Shown piece after piece: positions 21,595 to 31,310 of a DNA stretch of 64,000 nucleotides (position 1 is its first letter; every line of letters begins with the position of its first letter). Position numbers and translations under genes: made by a program. The stretch comes from an uncultured Alphaproteobacteria bacterium. GTDB lineage: Bacteria > Pseudomonadota > Alphaproteobacteria > Caulobacterales > Parvularculaceae. Under the pieces are notes generated by a model, which saw only the letters and a program-made list of their open reading frames with translations, ran no database searches and had not been told where the DNA came from. The stretch covers positions 91,593-155,592 of the forward strand of contig CADEDN010000006.1 in assembly GCA_902826095.1 (NCBI GenBank), written 5' to 3'.

Positions 21595-21945
21595 ATGACC
21601 AGAACATTTCTGAAATCCGCCATCGCAGCGCTCGCGCTCGCCGCTAGCATCTCGGGCGCCGGCGCCGCCTCCGCCATCATTGAGGACGCAAAGTCGAAAT
21701 GCATCGTCGGCGAGCAGTCCGACGGCTATCTCGGCGTCGTCGACGGGGCCGCTGCGAGCGACGCCGTCCGTCGCGAGGTGCGCGCGATCAACCAGCAGCG
21801 CAAGGCCTTTTACGCGGAATTGGCCGCCAAGAACGGCGTGACAATCGAGGACGCCGCGGCTTTGACCGCTGAGCGGCTGGTGAACAACGCCTCTTCCGGC
21901 GAGTGCGTCCAGACGCCGGACGGGACCTGGGCGAAGCAGCCGTAA
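21595..21945 (+). CDS. ydbL: YdbL-like DUF1318 periplasmic protein
   Basis: A 116-residue protein with a signal peptide (cleavage near GAGAASA) and a DUF1318-type mature domain: IIEDAKSKCIVGEQSDGYLG, INQQRKAFYAELAAKNGVTI and the closing GECVQTPDGTWAKQP. Two Cys (in SKCIVG and GECVQ) could pair. AGGAAGGGA is upstream. In E. coli the partner modulates the YdbH-YnbE bridge. A hairpin terminator follows. Confidence 0.9.
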   Translation: MTRTFLKSAIAALALAASISGAGAASAIIEDAKSKCIVGEQSDGYLGVVDGAAASDAVRREVRAINQQRKAFYAELAAKNGVTIEDAAALTAERLVNNASSGECVQTPDGTWAKQP

Positions 21946-21974
21946 GGACCGACTTCTCATCGCGAATCATCCAT

Positions 21975-22004
21975 AACGGGGCCTCATCAAAGGGGCCCCG
22001 TTTT
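21975..22004 (+). terminator. Terminator-like hairpin between ydbL and chpT
   Basis: AACGGGGCC (21975-21983) pairs with GGCCCCGTT (21994-22002) across a 10-base loop and is followed by TT. Its 3' arm ends 3 bases before the chpT ATG. AGGGG at 21991-21995 could serve as the chpT ribosome site, so the same stem may affect both termination and initiation. Confidence 0.75.
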
Positions 22005-22005
22005 C

Positions 22006-22683
22006 ATGTCGCTTGCCGCCAAATCCGAAATTGACGCCGTCAGCCTTTCCGCGCTGATGTCCTCAAGGCTTTGTCACGATCTCGTCAATCCGGTCGGCGC
22101 GCTGGCTTCGGGCCTTGAAGTGCTTGCCGATCCGTCAATGGACGAAGGCATGAAAGAAGCAGCGCTCGATCTCATCCGGACGAGCGCTGAAAAGTCCGTT
22201 GCGCTCTTGAAGTACGCCCGGCTCGCCTATGGCGCCGCTGGCGGGCATGGCGCCGAACTTCCCTATGAGGAGGCAAGGCATGTCCTTGAGGCGCTTCTTG
22301 CCTGGACGAAGGCGAGCCTCGACTGGCGGATCGCGCCCGGCCATGCGCCGAAAGACGAGGTCAAGGCGATTCTCGTCCTTGGCGCTGCGGCGGCGGACTG
22401 CGTGCCGCGCGGCGGCGCGGTGGTGATTGAAGGCGGGCGCGGGTCTTATGACATTCGTGTCACCGGCGCGCGCGTCATCGTGCAAGACGACATGCTGAAA
22501 GCGATCGCCGGGGATGTTTCGGAATTGAAACCGAAATTTACCCCTCATTATCTATCCGGCCTTGCGGCGCGGGCGTCAGGGGGCGGCGTCGCCGCCGTCC
22601 AGGAAGAAGGGGCGCTTTCGTTCCATGTTCGATTTGCCGCCGGCGCCGTAGCCGCGGGCGGACTTGCGTTAACGGCGGGATAA
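22006..22683 (+). CDS. chpT: Histidine phosphotransferase ChpT
   Basis: A 225-residue ChpT-type phosphotransferase (DUF2328). In Caulobacter ChpT passes phosphate from CckA to CtrA and CpdR, linking cell-cycle signals to replication and division. The dimerisation/H-box helix is SSRLCHDLVNPVGALASGLE with the phosphoryl-accepting His24; the second half is a degenerate ATPase-like fold with no nucleotide-binding motif. The ATG abuts the preceding hairpin, but an N-terminus of this length fits the family. A receiver-domain gene follows 49 bp later on the same strand. Confidence 0.9.
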   Translation: MSLAAKSEIDAVSLSALMSSRLCHDLVNPVGALASGLEVLADPSMDEGMKEAALDLIRTSAEKSVALLKYARLAYGAAGGHGAELPYEEARHVLEALLAWTKASLDWRIAPGHAPKDEVKAILVLGAAAADCVPRGGAVVIEGGRGSYDIRVTGARVIVQDDMLKAIAGDVSELKPKFTPHYLSGLAARASGGGVAAVQEEGALSFHVRFAAGAVAAGGLALTAG

Positions 22684-22732
22684 CGCAATCAGGCGAGAGT
22701 GGCGGCGAAAATCAGGGACCTCGCCGCCGCTT

Positions 22733-23149
22733 ATGAAAACCTGTCTCATTGTCGAAGATTCAAACGTCATTCGCGAAATCGCGCTTCGCATCCTTACCGA
22801 CCTAGGGATTAGCGCCAGCGAATCGGAAACCGCGGCGGAAGCGCTGGAGAAGTGCCGCGAGGCCAAGCCGGACGTCGTCCTCCTCGACTGGGATCTTCCC
22901 TCGCTCGGCGCGCTCGACATGCTGCGCGGCGTTGCGGACCTGCCGGTCGAACAGCGTCCGACCATCATTTTGTGCGCCACGGAAAACGATCCCCAGCAAT
23001 TCACCCTGGCGAAGGCCGCCGGCGCCGCGCATTATCTGCTAAAGCCGTTTGACCGCCTGTCGATCGAACTGAAGCTTGCGGAAATCGGCCTCATCGAAGG
23101 CGCGAAAATCCCCGAAGCCAAGCCCGCGCCGACAGCGCAGTCGGCTTAA
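22733..23149 (+). CDS. Single-domain response regulator
   Basis: A 138-residue CheY-type receiver with no output domain. The acidic pair is Glu8-Asp9 (IVEDSN), the phospho-acceptor Asp52 (LLDWDLP) and the conserved Lys104 (LLKPFDR); the end is Ala/Pro-rich. Being next to chpT, it could be a phosphorylation target or phosphate sink in that relay; this is inference. It does not look like CtrA, which has a DNA-binding domain. It converges on the CoA-transferase gene, and their stop codons share the TTAA palindrome. Confidence 0.88.
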   Translation: MKTCLIVEDSNVIREIALRILTDLGISASESETAAEALEKCREAKPDVVLLDWDLPSLGALDMLRGVADLPVEQRPTIILCATENDPQQFTLAKAAGAAHYLLKPFDRLSIELKLAEIGLIEGAKIPEAKPAPTAQSA

Positions 23150-24378
23150 GCGATGACGCCGCGCGCCCTTAGCGCAGCGCGCGTCGCCTCATGGCAGAAT
23201 TCCGACAAGACAGCATCCGTATGCGACCCGAGGATCGGCGGCGGCATCTCTGCGCGCGCCGGCGTTCTTGAATATTTGACCGGGTGTGCGACCATTTTTT
23301 TGCCGGCGGCGTCAGCGCGAGCCATCGGCGCCGTCATGTCCCGCGTCTCGACATGCGCGTCAGCGAACACGGAATCGATCGCGTTGATCGGTCCTGCGGG
23401 AACCGTCGCGTTTTCCATCAAGGCGAGCCATTCGATGGTGGTCCGCTCGCGCATTTTCGGCGCAATCAGCGCGGTGAGCGCGGCGCGATTGGCGACGCGC
23501 GCGCGATTCGCCTTGTACCGCTCATCCTCGGCGATTGAAGCAAGGCCGATGGCCTTCGCGAAGGCGGCGAACTGCCCGTCATTGCCGACGGCGATGACGA
23601 TGTAGCCGTCCTTCGTCTCAAACACCTGATAGGGCGCAATGTTGGGATGCGCGTTGCCGAGCCGCGTCGGCGCTTTTCCCGACACCAGGAAGTTTGACGC
23701 CTGATTGGCGAGCATCGCGATCTGGCAATCGAGAAGCGCGACATCGACATGCTGGCCCTCTCCAGTGCGCTCGGCGTGGCGGAGCGCGGCGAGTATCGCG
23801 GTCGAGGCGTACATGCCCGAGAAGAGATCGGCGACGGCGACGCCGACTTTCATCGGCTCGGCGCCGGCGGCGCCGTCCGGCTGTCCGGTGATCGACATCA
23901 GGCCGCCCATTGCCTGGATCATGTAATCATATCCCGCGCGCGGCGCGTATGGACCCGTCTGGCCGAAACCGGTGATCGAACAATAGACAAGGCGCGGGTT
24001 GATCGGGGAAACGCTATCGTAATCGAGGCCGTACTTCTTGAGCCCGCCGACCTTGAAATTCTCAATGAGAATGTCGCTTGTCGCGGCGATCTTGCGGACG
24101 AGCGCGGCGCCGTCTTCATCCGCGATGTCGATGGCGACAGATTTCTTGTTGCGGTTCGCGGCGAGGAAATAGGCGGCGTCGGTCGTCTCCCCGGCGGCGT
24201 CCTTGAGGAACGGCGGGCCCCATCCGCGCGTATCGTCGCCCGCGCCTGGCTTTTCGACCTTGATGACTTCCGCGCCAAGATCGCCGAGGAGCTGGCTCGC
24301 CCAAGGACCGGCGAGGACGCGGGAAAGATCGAGAACGCGAACGCCCTCAAGGGCGGATTTCCGGCGGGCTATTGTCAT
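23146..24378 (-). CDS. CaiB/BaiF family (class III) CoA transferase
   Basis: A 410-residue enzyme moving CoA between acyl groups. The start at MTIARRKSALEGVRVLDLSR is preferred; the upstream extension has no family features. Signatures are VRVLDLSRVLAGPWASQLLG, LGAEVIKVEKPGAGDDTR, FLAANRNKKSVAIDI and SITGFGQTGPYAPRAGYDYM. The region VDVALLDCQIAMLANQ holds the Asp expected for the acyl-aspartyl intermediate. It is divergent from an AlkK-like acyl-CoA ligase, suggesting linked fatty-acid or carnitine-type metabolism. The acyl substrates cannot be told from sequence. Confidence 0.92.
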   Translation of the reverse strand: MTIARRKSALEGVRVLDLSRVLAGPWASQLLGDLGAEVIKVEKPGAGDDTRGWGPPFLKDAAGETTDAAYFLAANRNKKSVAIDIADEDGAALVRKIAATSDILIENFKVGGLKKYGLDYDSVSPINPRLVYCSITGFGQTGPYAPRAGYDYMIQAMGGLMSITGQPDGAAGAEPMKVGVAVADLFSGMYASTAILAALRHAERTGEGQHVDVALLDCQIAMLANQASNFLVSGKAPTRLGNAHPNIAPYQVFETKDGYIVIAVGNDGQFAAFAKAIGLASIAEDERYKANRARVANRAALTALIAPKMRERTTIEWLALMENATVPAGPINAIDSVFADAHVETRDMTAPMARADAAGKKMVAHPVKYSRTPARAEMPPPILGSHTDAVLSEFCHEATRAALRARGVIA

Positions 24379-24449
24379 AGCGCGACCATAAAGCGGCCGC
24401 GGGGCCTTGCAAGACGGGCGGCAGTTTTCGCCGCAGCGGCGCATGGCGT

Positions 24450-24478
24450 TTGACCGTAGGAGACGAAAACACGATAAT
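24450..24478 (+). promoter_or_regulatory. Sigma-70 type promoter for the acyl-CoA ligase
   Basis: TTGACC (24450-24455) and GATAAT (24473-24478) are 17 bases apart, each matching the consensus at five of six positions, 42 bp before the ligase start. Confidence 0.7.
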
Positions 24479-24519
24479 TTTCAAGACGCATCCGACCACA
24501 CAGGAATTTGGGAGACGCT

Positions 24520-26136
24520 ATGAGGGGCCTGATGATGGATCGCCCGTTGCTGACAACGGAGATCCTCAAGAACGCGGTGAGGAATTTTCGCAAAACGGAG
24601 ATCGTGACCCGCACTGTCGAAGGGCCGATCCACCGTTACACGGTGGCTGATTCTTACAGGCGCATCGCCAAGCTCGCCAGCGCATTGCGGCGCGCCGGCG
24701 TCGGGGTCGGCGACCGCGTCGGCGTCATTGGCTGGAACACCTATCGTCAGTTTGAAATGTATTACGCCGTCGGCGGCCTTGGCGCGGTCCTGCACACGGT
24801 CAATCCGCGCCTTGGTCCCGACAATGCGGCGTTTGTCATCAACCACGCCGAGGACGCCTGGCTTTTTTACGACATCACTTTCGCGCCGCTGGTTTCGGCG
24901 CTGCGCGGCAAACTCAAGACGGTGAATCATTTCGTTCTGCTGACAGACGCCAAGCATGCGCTTGAAGCGGGCACCGGCGATCAGCCCTACGAAGAGCTGA
25001 TCGACGGCGAACCGGACTCAATGGACTGGCCGGAATTTGACGAAAACACCGCCGTTGCGATGTGCTACACGTCCGGGACGACCGGCGATCCCAAGGGCGT
25101 CGTCTATTCCCACCGGTCCTGCGTCATCCAGACGCTCGCAAGCTGCCTGCCGACGGCGCTTGGATGCAAGGAAGGCGATGTCCTTCTCCCTGTCGTGCCG
25201 ATGTTCCATGTGAACGCCTGGAACACGCCTTATTCGGCGCTGATGATCGGCGCAAAGCAGGTGTTCCCCGGGCCGAAGCTCGACGGCGAGAGCCTTTACG
25301 AATTGCTCGCCGCCGAAAAGGTCAACTACTCGCTCGGCGTTCCGACCGTCTGGCTCGGCCTCCTCCAATATATGGAAAAGTCAGGAAAGACCCTGCCGCA
25401 TTTGAAAAAGGGCCTTTGCGGTGGATCGGCGCTTCCCGAAGCGCTCATTCGCGGCTTTGAAAAGCACGGCATTGAATTGCAGCAGGGCTGGGGCATGACC
25501 GAAATGAGCCCTATCGGCACGGTCAACGTCCTGCCGCCGACGATCAGGGCGATGCCGCAGGATGAGCGCATCAGCTATCAGTTGAAAGCCGGGCGGTCGT
25601 TGCCATTCGTTGACATGCGCATCGTGTCGGAAGACGGCAAGGAATTGCCGCGCGACGGGGTTTCTGACGGCAGGCTTCAGGTGAGAGGGGCGACGATCGT
25701 CAACGCCTATTACAAGGCGACGCAGCCGACGCTCACCGCCGACGGATGGTTCGATACGGGCGATGTTGCAATCATCGACGAAGACGGTTTTCTGCAGATT
25801 ACCGACCGAGCGAAAGACGTCATCAAGACCGGCGGCGAGTGGGTCTCGTCGATCGACATCGAGAACGCCGCGATGATGCACCCCGGCGTCGCCAATGCCG
25901 CCGTCATCGGCGTCGCTCACCCGCGCTGGCAGGAGCGTCCCTTGCTCATTGTCGTCAAGCGCGAGGGGCAAAACCCGAATGCGGATGACATCAAGAATTT
26001 CCTGAAGGCAAGACTCGACAAGATCGCCTGGCCGGACGCCGTCGAGTTCGTTCCGGAATTGCCGCTCGGCGCGACCGGCAAAGTGTTGAAGACGGAGCTC
26101 CGGAAGAAATTCAAGGGCTACGTTCTGCCAGGTTGA
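24520..26136 (+). CDS. Medium/long-chain acyl-CoA synthetase (AlkK-like)
   Basis: A 538-residue AMP-forming ligase that activates fatty acids with ATP and CoA. The ATG at 24520 ([11 protein letters not shown]) has GGGAG 5 bases upstream, better than an in-frame TTG at 24508. The ATP motif is [19 protein letters not shown], with [46 protein letters not shown] and the C-terminal Lys motif [12 protein letters not shown]. The overall sequence is close to the AlkK/FadD3-type medium-chain ligases as I recall them. It is divergent from the CoA transferase. Confidence 0.92.
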   Translation: MRGLMMDRPLLTTEILKNAVRNFRKTEIVTRTVEGPIHRYTVADSYRRIAKLASALRRAGVGVGDRVGVIGWNTYRQFEMYYAVGGLGAVLHTVNPRLGPDNAAFVINHAEDAWLFYDITFAPLVSALRGKLKTVNHFVLLTDAKHALEAGTGDQPYEELIDGEPDSMDWPEFDENTAVAMCYTSGTTGDPKGVVYSHRSCVIQTLASCLPTALGCKEGDVLLPVVPMFHVNAWNTPYSALMIGAKQVFPGPKLDGESLYELLAAEKVNYSLGVPTVWLGLLQYMEKSGKTLPHLKKGLCGGSALPEALIRGFEKHGIELQQGWGMTEMSPIGTVNVLPPTIRAMPQDERISYQLKAGRSLPFVDMRIVSEDGKELPRDGVSDGRLQVRGATIVNAYYKATQPTLTADGWFDTGDVAIIDEDGFLQITDRAKDVIKTGGEWVSSIDIENAAMMHPGVANAAVIGVAHPRWQERPLLIVVKREGQNPNADDIKNFLKARLDKIAWPDAVEFVPELPLGATGKVLKTELRKKFKGYVLPG

Positions 26137-26152
26137 AGCGCGCCTGAAAGTC

Positions 26153-26172
26153 GGAGCGCCCGAAGGCGCTCC
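26153..26172. terminator. Bidirectional terminator-like hairpin
   Basis: GGAGCGCC-CGAA-GGCGCTCC: a perfect 8-bp stem with a stable tetraloop, between convergent genes. There is no T run, so this could also be a 3'-end stabiliser. Confidence 0.55.
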
Positions 26173-26203
26173 AGTTCTGTCCTTCGTGATGCGTCAAGGG
26201 CGG

Positions 26204-26446
26204 CTATTTTTTCGCCGCCGCCTGCCAGGCCGCGTATTCCGCGGCGCTAAGGTCGCCGGACTTGTCCGCGTCATAGGAGGCGAAATCGTCGGCGGAAGCG
26301 TCCGGGGCCGCCGCTTGCACTTCTGCGAGCGAGAGCGCGCCGGATTTGTCGGCGTCGAGCGTTGTGAAGTCCATGCCCTCTCCGGCGAAGGCGGCGCTCG
26401 CGGCGAGCGTGAACGCGGCGGCTGCGGCGATGGTGCGATAGGTCAT
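26204..26446 (-). CDS. Small secreted double EF-hand protein
   Basis: An 80-residue protein starting at MTYRTIAAAAAFTLAASAAF, a signal peptide cleaved near AFA. AGAAAGGA lies upstream of the ATG; the longer open frame is unsupported. The mature protein is little more than two canonical Ca2+ loops, DADKSGALSLAE and DADKSGDLSAAE, joined by an Ala-rich helix. Probably a periplasmic calcium-binding protein. It is monocistronic; the same-strand gene upstream starts about 800 bp away. Confidence 0.85.
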   Translation of the reverse strand: MTYRTIAAAAAFTLAASAAFAGEGMDFTTLDADKSGALSLAEVQAAAPDASADDFASYDADKSGDLSAAEYAAWQAAAKK

Positions 26447-26621
26447 TCGGGGTCCTTTCTGACGATACAAGACTTGAAGGCCTCGACCGTGGTCGAGCGA
26501 AATCCCCTCTTCGGCGGCGATCGGCGCGAAGGCGAATGAGGTCGCCGCCTTGCGCGCGACCATGGCCGCCCGCGGCGGCGGCGTCCAATAAAATCCGTGT
26601 AAGGATGAAGACGGTTTAATG

Positions 26622-27248
26622 TTAACTCGGGGAAAGCGCGCTCGGCCGCGCCGCGGCGCCATGCGCGCCGATAGAAGCCAGGCGTTGCAGGGATGCGCAG
26701 AGATCCGCCGTCATCTCCCGCTCCAGTTTGATGAAGCCGAGCGCGCGCTCGCGCATATCGACGATTTCCGCCGAGATCTTCTCGATTTTCTCGCGGCGTT
26801 GCGGCGGGAGGTCCTCTCTTTCCTCAATTTCCGCGGCCAGAGCCGCGAGGCGCTCGCATCCGTCGAGCATTCCTTCAAGCGGCAGGATCTCGCTGACGAC
26901 ATGGGTGTGGATTTTCTTGCGAAGTTCGCCGTCATGAAGGTCGAACAGGCGTTCCCGGTTTCGCTCATAGACCTCCGCCTCGCGCAGGGCGGTCTTGAAA
27001 AGGCGGAGCGTCACCGGCCCCCACGGATCGCCGATCTTTTGCGAGTCGATCGCGCGCGTGACGAGAGTGTCGATCGAATAGAGTATTTCGCCGAAGAACC
27101 GCGCGGCGTCGCGCTCACGCCGCCTTCTTTCGATGCGGTCCTCGTAATGTTCGGCGACAAGCCCCCCGATCGTCGCCAGCATCGCGCCGATGACGACGGC
27201 GAGAAGGGTGTCAAGATTGCCGACAAAGTCGAAGGCGGATTGGCGCAT
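26622..27248 (-). CDS. Membrane-anchored coiled-coil protein of unknown function
   Basis: A 208-residue protein. The ATG at 27248 (MRQSAFDFVGNLDTLL) has GGGAG 8 bases upstream; ATG and TTG codons further up are in frame. One N-terminal membrane segment (about 10-32, LLAVVIGAMLATIGGLVAEH) is followed by strongly charged helices (HYEDRIERRRRERDAARFFG, AALAAEIEEREDLPPQRREK, ISAEIVDMRERALGFIKLER) consistent with a cytoplasmic coiled coil. No catalytic motif is visible. It is divergent from the propeller gene. Confidence 0.7.
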   Translation of the reverse strand: MRQSAFDFVGNLDTLLAVVIGAMLATIGGLVAEHYEDRIERRRRERDAARFFGEILYSIDTLVTRAIDSQKIGDPWGPVTLRLFKTALREAEVYERNRERLFDLHDGELRKKIHTHVVSEILPLEGMLDGCERLAALAAEIEEREDLPPQRREKIEKISAEIVDMRERALGFIKLEREMTADLCASLQRLASIGAHGAAARPSALSPS

Positions 27249-27414
27249 GCCGGAGGCTCCCATCTGTCCCAAACGTCGAGATAGCGGGTCTTGGCCGGTT
27301 CGTCTTCAAACGCGCGCTGTCGCGTTGACCGGCGCCAAATCTTGACCTTCCCGCCCAGGCAGCCGAAACTCCGGCCCGGAGAGAAGCGACGAGCCGGGGG
27401 GCAAGGAGACGCGG

Positions 27415-28902
27415 ATGACGAGCGACGGCGCCTCTTGGCGCGTTGTCGTCCTGTCGGTCGGGATAGCGCTTGCCGGCGCTGGCGCGGAAGCGCGGTCCTG
27501 CGCGCTTGACCCGCAAAAAGACGGGCCGTGGTATCCTTCCGTCGTCGCGTTCGAGCATTTCGACAGCGCCCGCACCCATGCATTTCGCTGCGCCAGGTTC
27601 GCCGGCGCGTTCGATGCGCCAAATCAGGTCGTAGTCCGCAAGGCCGCCGAAGGGCTGTTGACGCCGTACAATCTTGTGATCGGCGAAGCGGGCGCGCGCT
27701 TTGTCTATGGCGGCGCCTATGGCGACTACCCGGGCGCGCCGGGGAGCTTCGTCGCGCGGCTTGGGCCCGACGGCGCGGAAGTCTGGCGCCGCCAGCTTTT
27801 CGACGCCGTCGCCGAACCCGCCCGCTGGAACTATCCGGGCGTCGCCGGCGTTCTCGCCGACGGCTTTGTCTATGCGGCGTATACGGATGAAATTGCGAGA
27901 CTGGACCCTCGCTCCGGCGCCGTTGTCGCGAAAGCGAAATTGCCGGCGTCCGCGTCCGCCATGGACGCCGCCTATAACGGCTTTAACGCCTTCAGCGACG
28001 GGCGCCTTGTCATGAAATCCGTCAATCGGGCCGAAGGTTGCGGCCAACAGGGATTTTCCGCGTTCTTGCGTTGCGAGGGCGCGCGCGACGTCGCTAATTC
28101 GATGATCGCGGTCGTCGATCCCGCCTCCATGGAAGTTCTCGCCTCCCATGAAGCGCGCGAGCATATTGGCGGACGCCTGACGACGGCGCGGTTTGAGGGC
28201 GTCGACCGGCTCTATCTCGTCGGCGCACGCAGTCTCTACCGCTACAATTGGGACGGCGCGCGGCTCGCTCTTGATGAGGACTGGGGGCCGGTTCGCTATT
28301 TGCTGCCTGGCCAAAGCCCGGCCCCGGCGGCGGCGGTCCTCGGCGACTGGGTCGTCCTGCAGACGAACGCCGTCCCGGCGAAAACGCCGCTGAGCGTCGT
28401 CGCCGTCAATCAGCGCGACGGCCGTCTTGTCCGCATCAATCCGTTCGAGAATGTTCCGCCCTGGGAGTATACGTTCGGATCAAAGTCGTTCCTGCCTGCG
28501 ATGCTGAGCGTCGACCCCGTGAACAGCCGCATTTACATCGCCGACGCCGGCTACGGCCTTGTCGCCGCCTATGCGTTCAATCAAACGACAGCGAAGATGC
28601 GCAAGCTGTGGATGCAAAAGCAGCGCACCATGAATTTCTCGACCCTCATCGGATCACCGGCGGAACGGGTCTGGATCGGCACCGATATTCGCGGGCTTTG
28701 CCTGTTCATGAAGTGCCTGCGGTCCCACAGAACCGAAGAGGTCGTTTTTCGCAACGCCGCGACTGGAAAGGAGATCGGGCGATCGGAAAAGCTGCCGAAA
28801 ATGACGACCGGCGCGCTGGTGACGCCCGGCGAAGACGGCAAGCTGACCTATCTCGGGCTGGCGGGCGAAATCTTCGAAATCACAGTCGCGCCAGCGAACT
28901 GA
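27415..28902 (+). CDS. Secreted beta-propeller (PQQ-like repeat) protein of unknown function
   Basis: A 495-residue exported protein: an N-terminal hydrophobic segment (VVVLSVGIALAGAGAEA) then a signal-cleavage-like site before RSCALDPQKDG. The rest repeats short strand patterns with Asp/Gly turns and phrases such as SFVARLGPDGAEVWRRQLFD, LDPRSGAVVAKAKL, VVDPASMEVLASHE and VAVNQRDGRLVRIN, typical of PQQ/WD-like propeller blades. Several Cys (SCALD, FRCARF, EGCGQQ, LRCEG, LCLFMKC) suggest disulphides. No catalytic residues are recognisable. It ends 6 bp from the convergent ccrM. Confidence 0.7.
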   Translation: MTSDGASWRVVVLSVGIALAGAGAEARSCALDPQKDGPWYPSVVAFEHFDSARTHAFRCARFAGAFDAPNQVVVRKAAEGLLTPYNLVIGEAGARFVYGGAYGDYPGAPGSFVARLGPDGAEVWRRQLFDAVAEPARWNYPGVAGVLADGFVYAAYTDEIARLDPRSGAVVAKAKLPASASAMDAAYNGFNAFSDGRLVMKSVNRAEGCGQQGFSAFLRCEGARDVANSMIAVVDPASMEVLASHEAREHIGGRLTTARFEGVDRLYLVGARSLYRYNWDGARLALDEDWGPVRYLLPGQSPAPAAAVLGDWVVLQTNAVPAKTPLSVVAVNQRDGRLVRINPFENVPPWEYTFGSKSFLPAMLSVDPVNSRIYIADAGYGLVAAYAFNQTTAKMRKLWMQKQRTMNFSTLIGSPAERVWIGTDIRGLCLFMKCLRSHRTEEVVFRNAATGKEIGRSEKLPKMTTGALVTPGEDGKLTYLGLAGEIFEITVAPAN

Positions 28903-28908
28903 GCGGGC

Positions 28909-30130
<1,222 letters not shown>

Positions 30131-30173
30131 GCCGTCAACAAGAAAATCTTTCTAAATCAAATGTTTACGAAGG

Positions 30174-30809
30174 TTACCGAGAAGTTGATAATAGCGGCTT
30201 TGAAGATTCTTCATACAACATGTTGTGGATCGGCGAGAAAGTTCGTCGGTGATGTGGGGTGACGCCGTAGAGTCCGAGCGCTTGCCGGTGCGCCGGCGCC
30301 GCATAGCCCTTGTTCGACTGCCATTGATAATTCGGATAATCGCGCGCGAGTTCGAGCATCATCCGGTCCCGCGTCGTCTTGGCGATGATCGACGCCGCCG
30401 CAATCGACATCGATTTCAGGTCGCCTTTGATAACCGTATAGGCGGGACAGCGCAGTTTGGGCTTTATGTTGCCGTCGACAATGGCGATCGCCGGCGCGAT
30501 CGGCAGATTGGCGACCGCGCGCGCCATCGCGAGCAGTGATGCGCGCAAAATGTTCATCTGGTCGATTTCTTCAACGCTCGAAACGCCGACGCCGATGCGC
30601 GCGGATTTCCAGAGCGCGGCGGCAAGCGCGCGCCGACGCTTTTCGGTGAGCGTCTTGGAATCACGCAACCCCTCCGGCGCATTGGCGCGATCGAGAATGA
30701 CCGCCGCCGCGACAACAGGTCCCGCCCATGGGCCGCGCCCCGCCTCGTCGACGCCGGCGATCGGGCCCTCGAACTGGTCCTCGATTTCGAATGTCGGCGT
30801 TTCGACCAT
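30174..30809 (-). CDS. rnhB: Ribonuclease HII
   Basis: Removes RNA from RNA-DNA hybrids and single ribonucleotides from DNA. The start at MVETPTFEIEDQ (211 residues) has GGAGG 5 bases upstream. The active-site motif is IAGVDEAGRGPWAGPVVAAA, with SKTLTEKRRR, IVDGN and AASIIAKTTRDRMM (catalytic Asp). It ends GLYGVTPHHRRTFSPI, as in RNase HII. Upstream of ccrM on the same strand, an order found in alphaproteobacteria. Confidence 0.95.
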   Translation of the reverse strand: MVETPTFEIEDQFEGPIAGVDEAGRGPWAGPVVAAAVILDRANAPEGLRDSKTLTEKRRRALAAALWKSARIGVGVSSVEEIDQMNILRASLLAMARAVANLPIAPAIAIVDGNIKPKLRCPAYTVIKGDLKSMSIAAASIIAKTTRDRMMLELARDYPNYQWQSNKGYAAPAHRQALGLYGVTPHHRRTFSPIHNMLYEESSKPLLSTSR

Positions 30810-30898
30810 GACGGCCTCCGAGCGTTTCAAATCCGAAACGATGCTTCGCCGATTCGCGCGTGCTCGAAACGAATGGAATCCGGGTTGTGGGAAACCAG

Positions 30899-31204
30899 TC
30901 AGCCCTTCGCCTGTTGCGCGGCTTCAAAAGCCGCGAACTGTTCCGGCGTCGCCTCCTTGTGGTGGCGTTTCTTCCACTCGGCGTAGGGCATGCCGTAGAC
31001 CGCCTCGCGCGCCTCGTCTTTGGTCAGGTCGACGCCCCGCTCGTCAGCCGCCTCCTTCATCCAGTCGCCGAGGCAGTTGCGGCAAAACCCCGCGAGTATC
31101 ATCAGATCGATATTCTGGACGTCCGTTCGCATGGCGAGGTGCGCGACAAGACGGCGGAAGGCGGCGGCTTCGATTTCGGTGCGGGATATTATGTTGAGGG
31201 GCAT
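30899..31204 (-). CDS. DUF1244 family protein
   Basis: A 101-residue protein of the DUF1244 family: FRRLVAHLAMRTDVQNIDLM, then ILAGFCRNCLGDWMKEAADE with a CxxC pair, then VYGMPYAEWKKRHHKEATPE. The CxxC suggests a metal or redox site. ATG start. The family is widespread in proteobacteria; its function is not known to me. Confidence 0.88.
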   Translation of the reverse strand: MPLNIISRTEIEAAAFRRLVAHLAMRTDVQNIDLMILAGFCRNCLGDWMKEAADERGVDLTKDEAREAVYGMPYAEWKKRHHKEATPEQFAAFEAAQQAKG

Positions 31205-31310
31205 GGCCGTTTCGGCTGATGTTTCGAAAAGACATTAGCGCCAAATTCCGCTCGACGCGATCGTTTGCTGGCCATGACATCCAGATCGCGCGGTCGAACG
31301 TGCAACTGCT

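Noticed and set aside
27211..28314. Long minus-strand open frame opposite the beta-propeller gene
   Set aside because: It is antisense to a gene with signal peptide and propeller blade patterns, and its translation is Arg/Ala/Gly-rich with no recognisable domain, as is usual in GC-rich DNA.
30150..30180. CtrA binding site upstream of ccrM
   Set aside because: GTAACCTTCGTAAAC on the coding strand is reminiscent of paired TTAA boxes but the spacing and bases do not fit TTAA-N7-TTAA.
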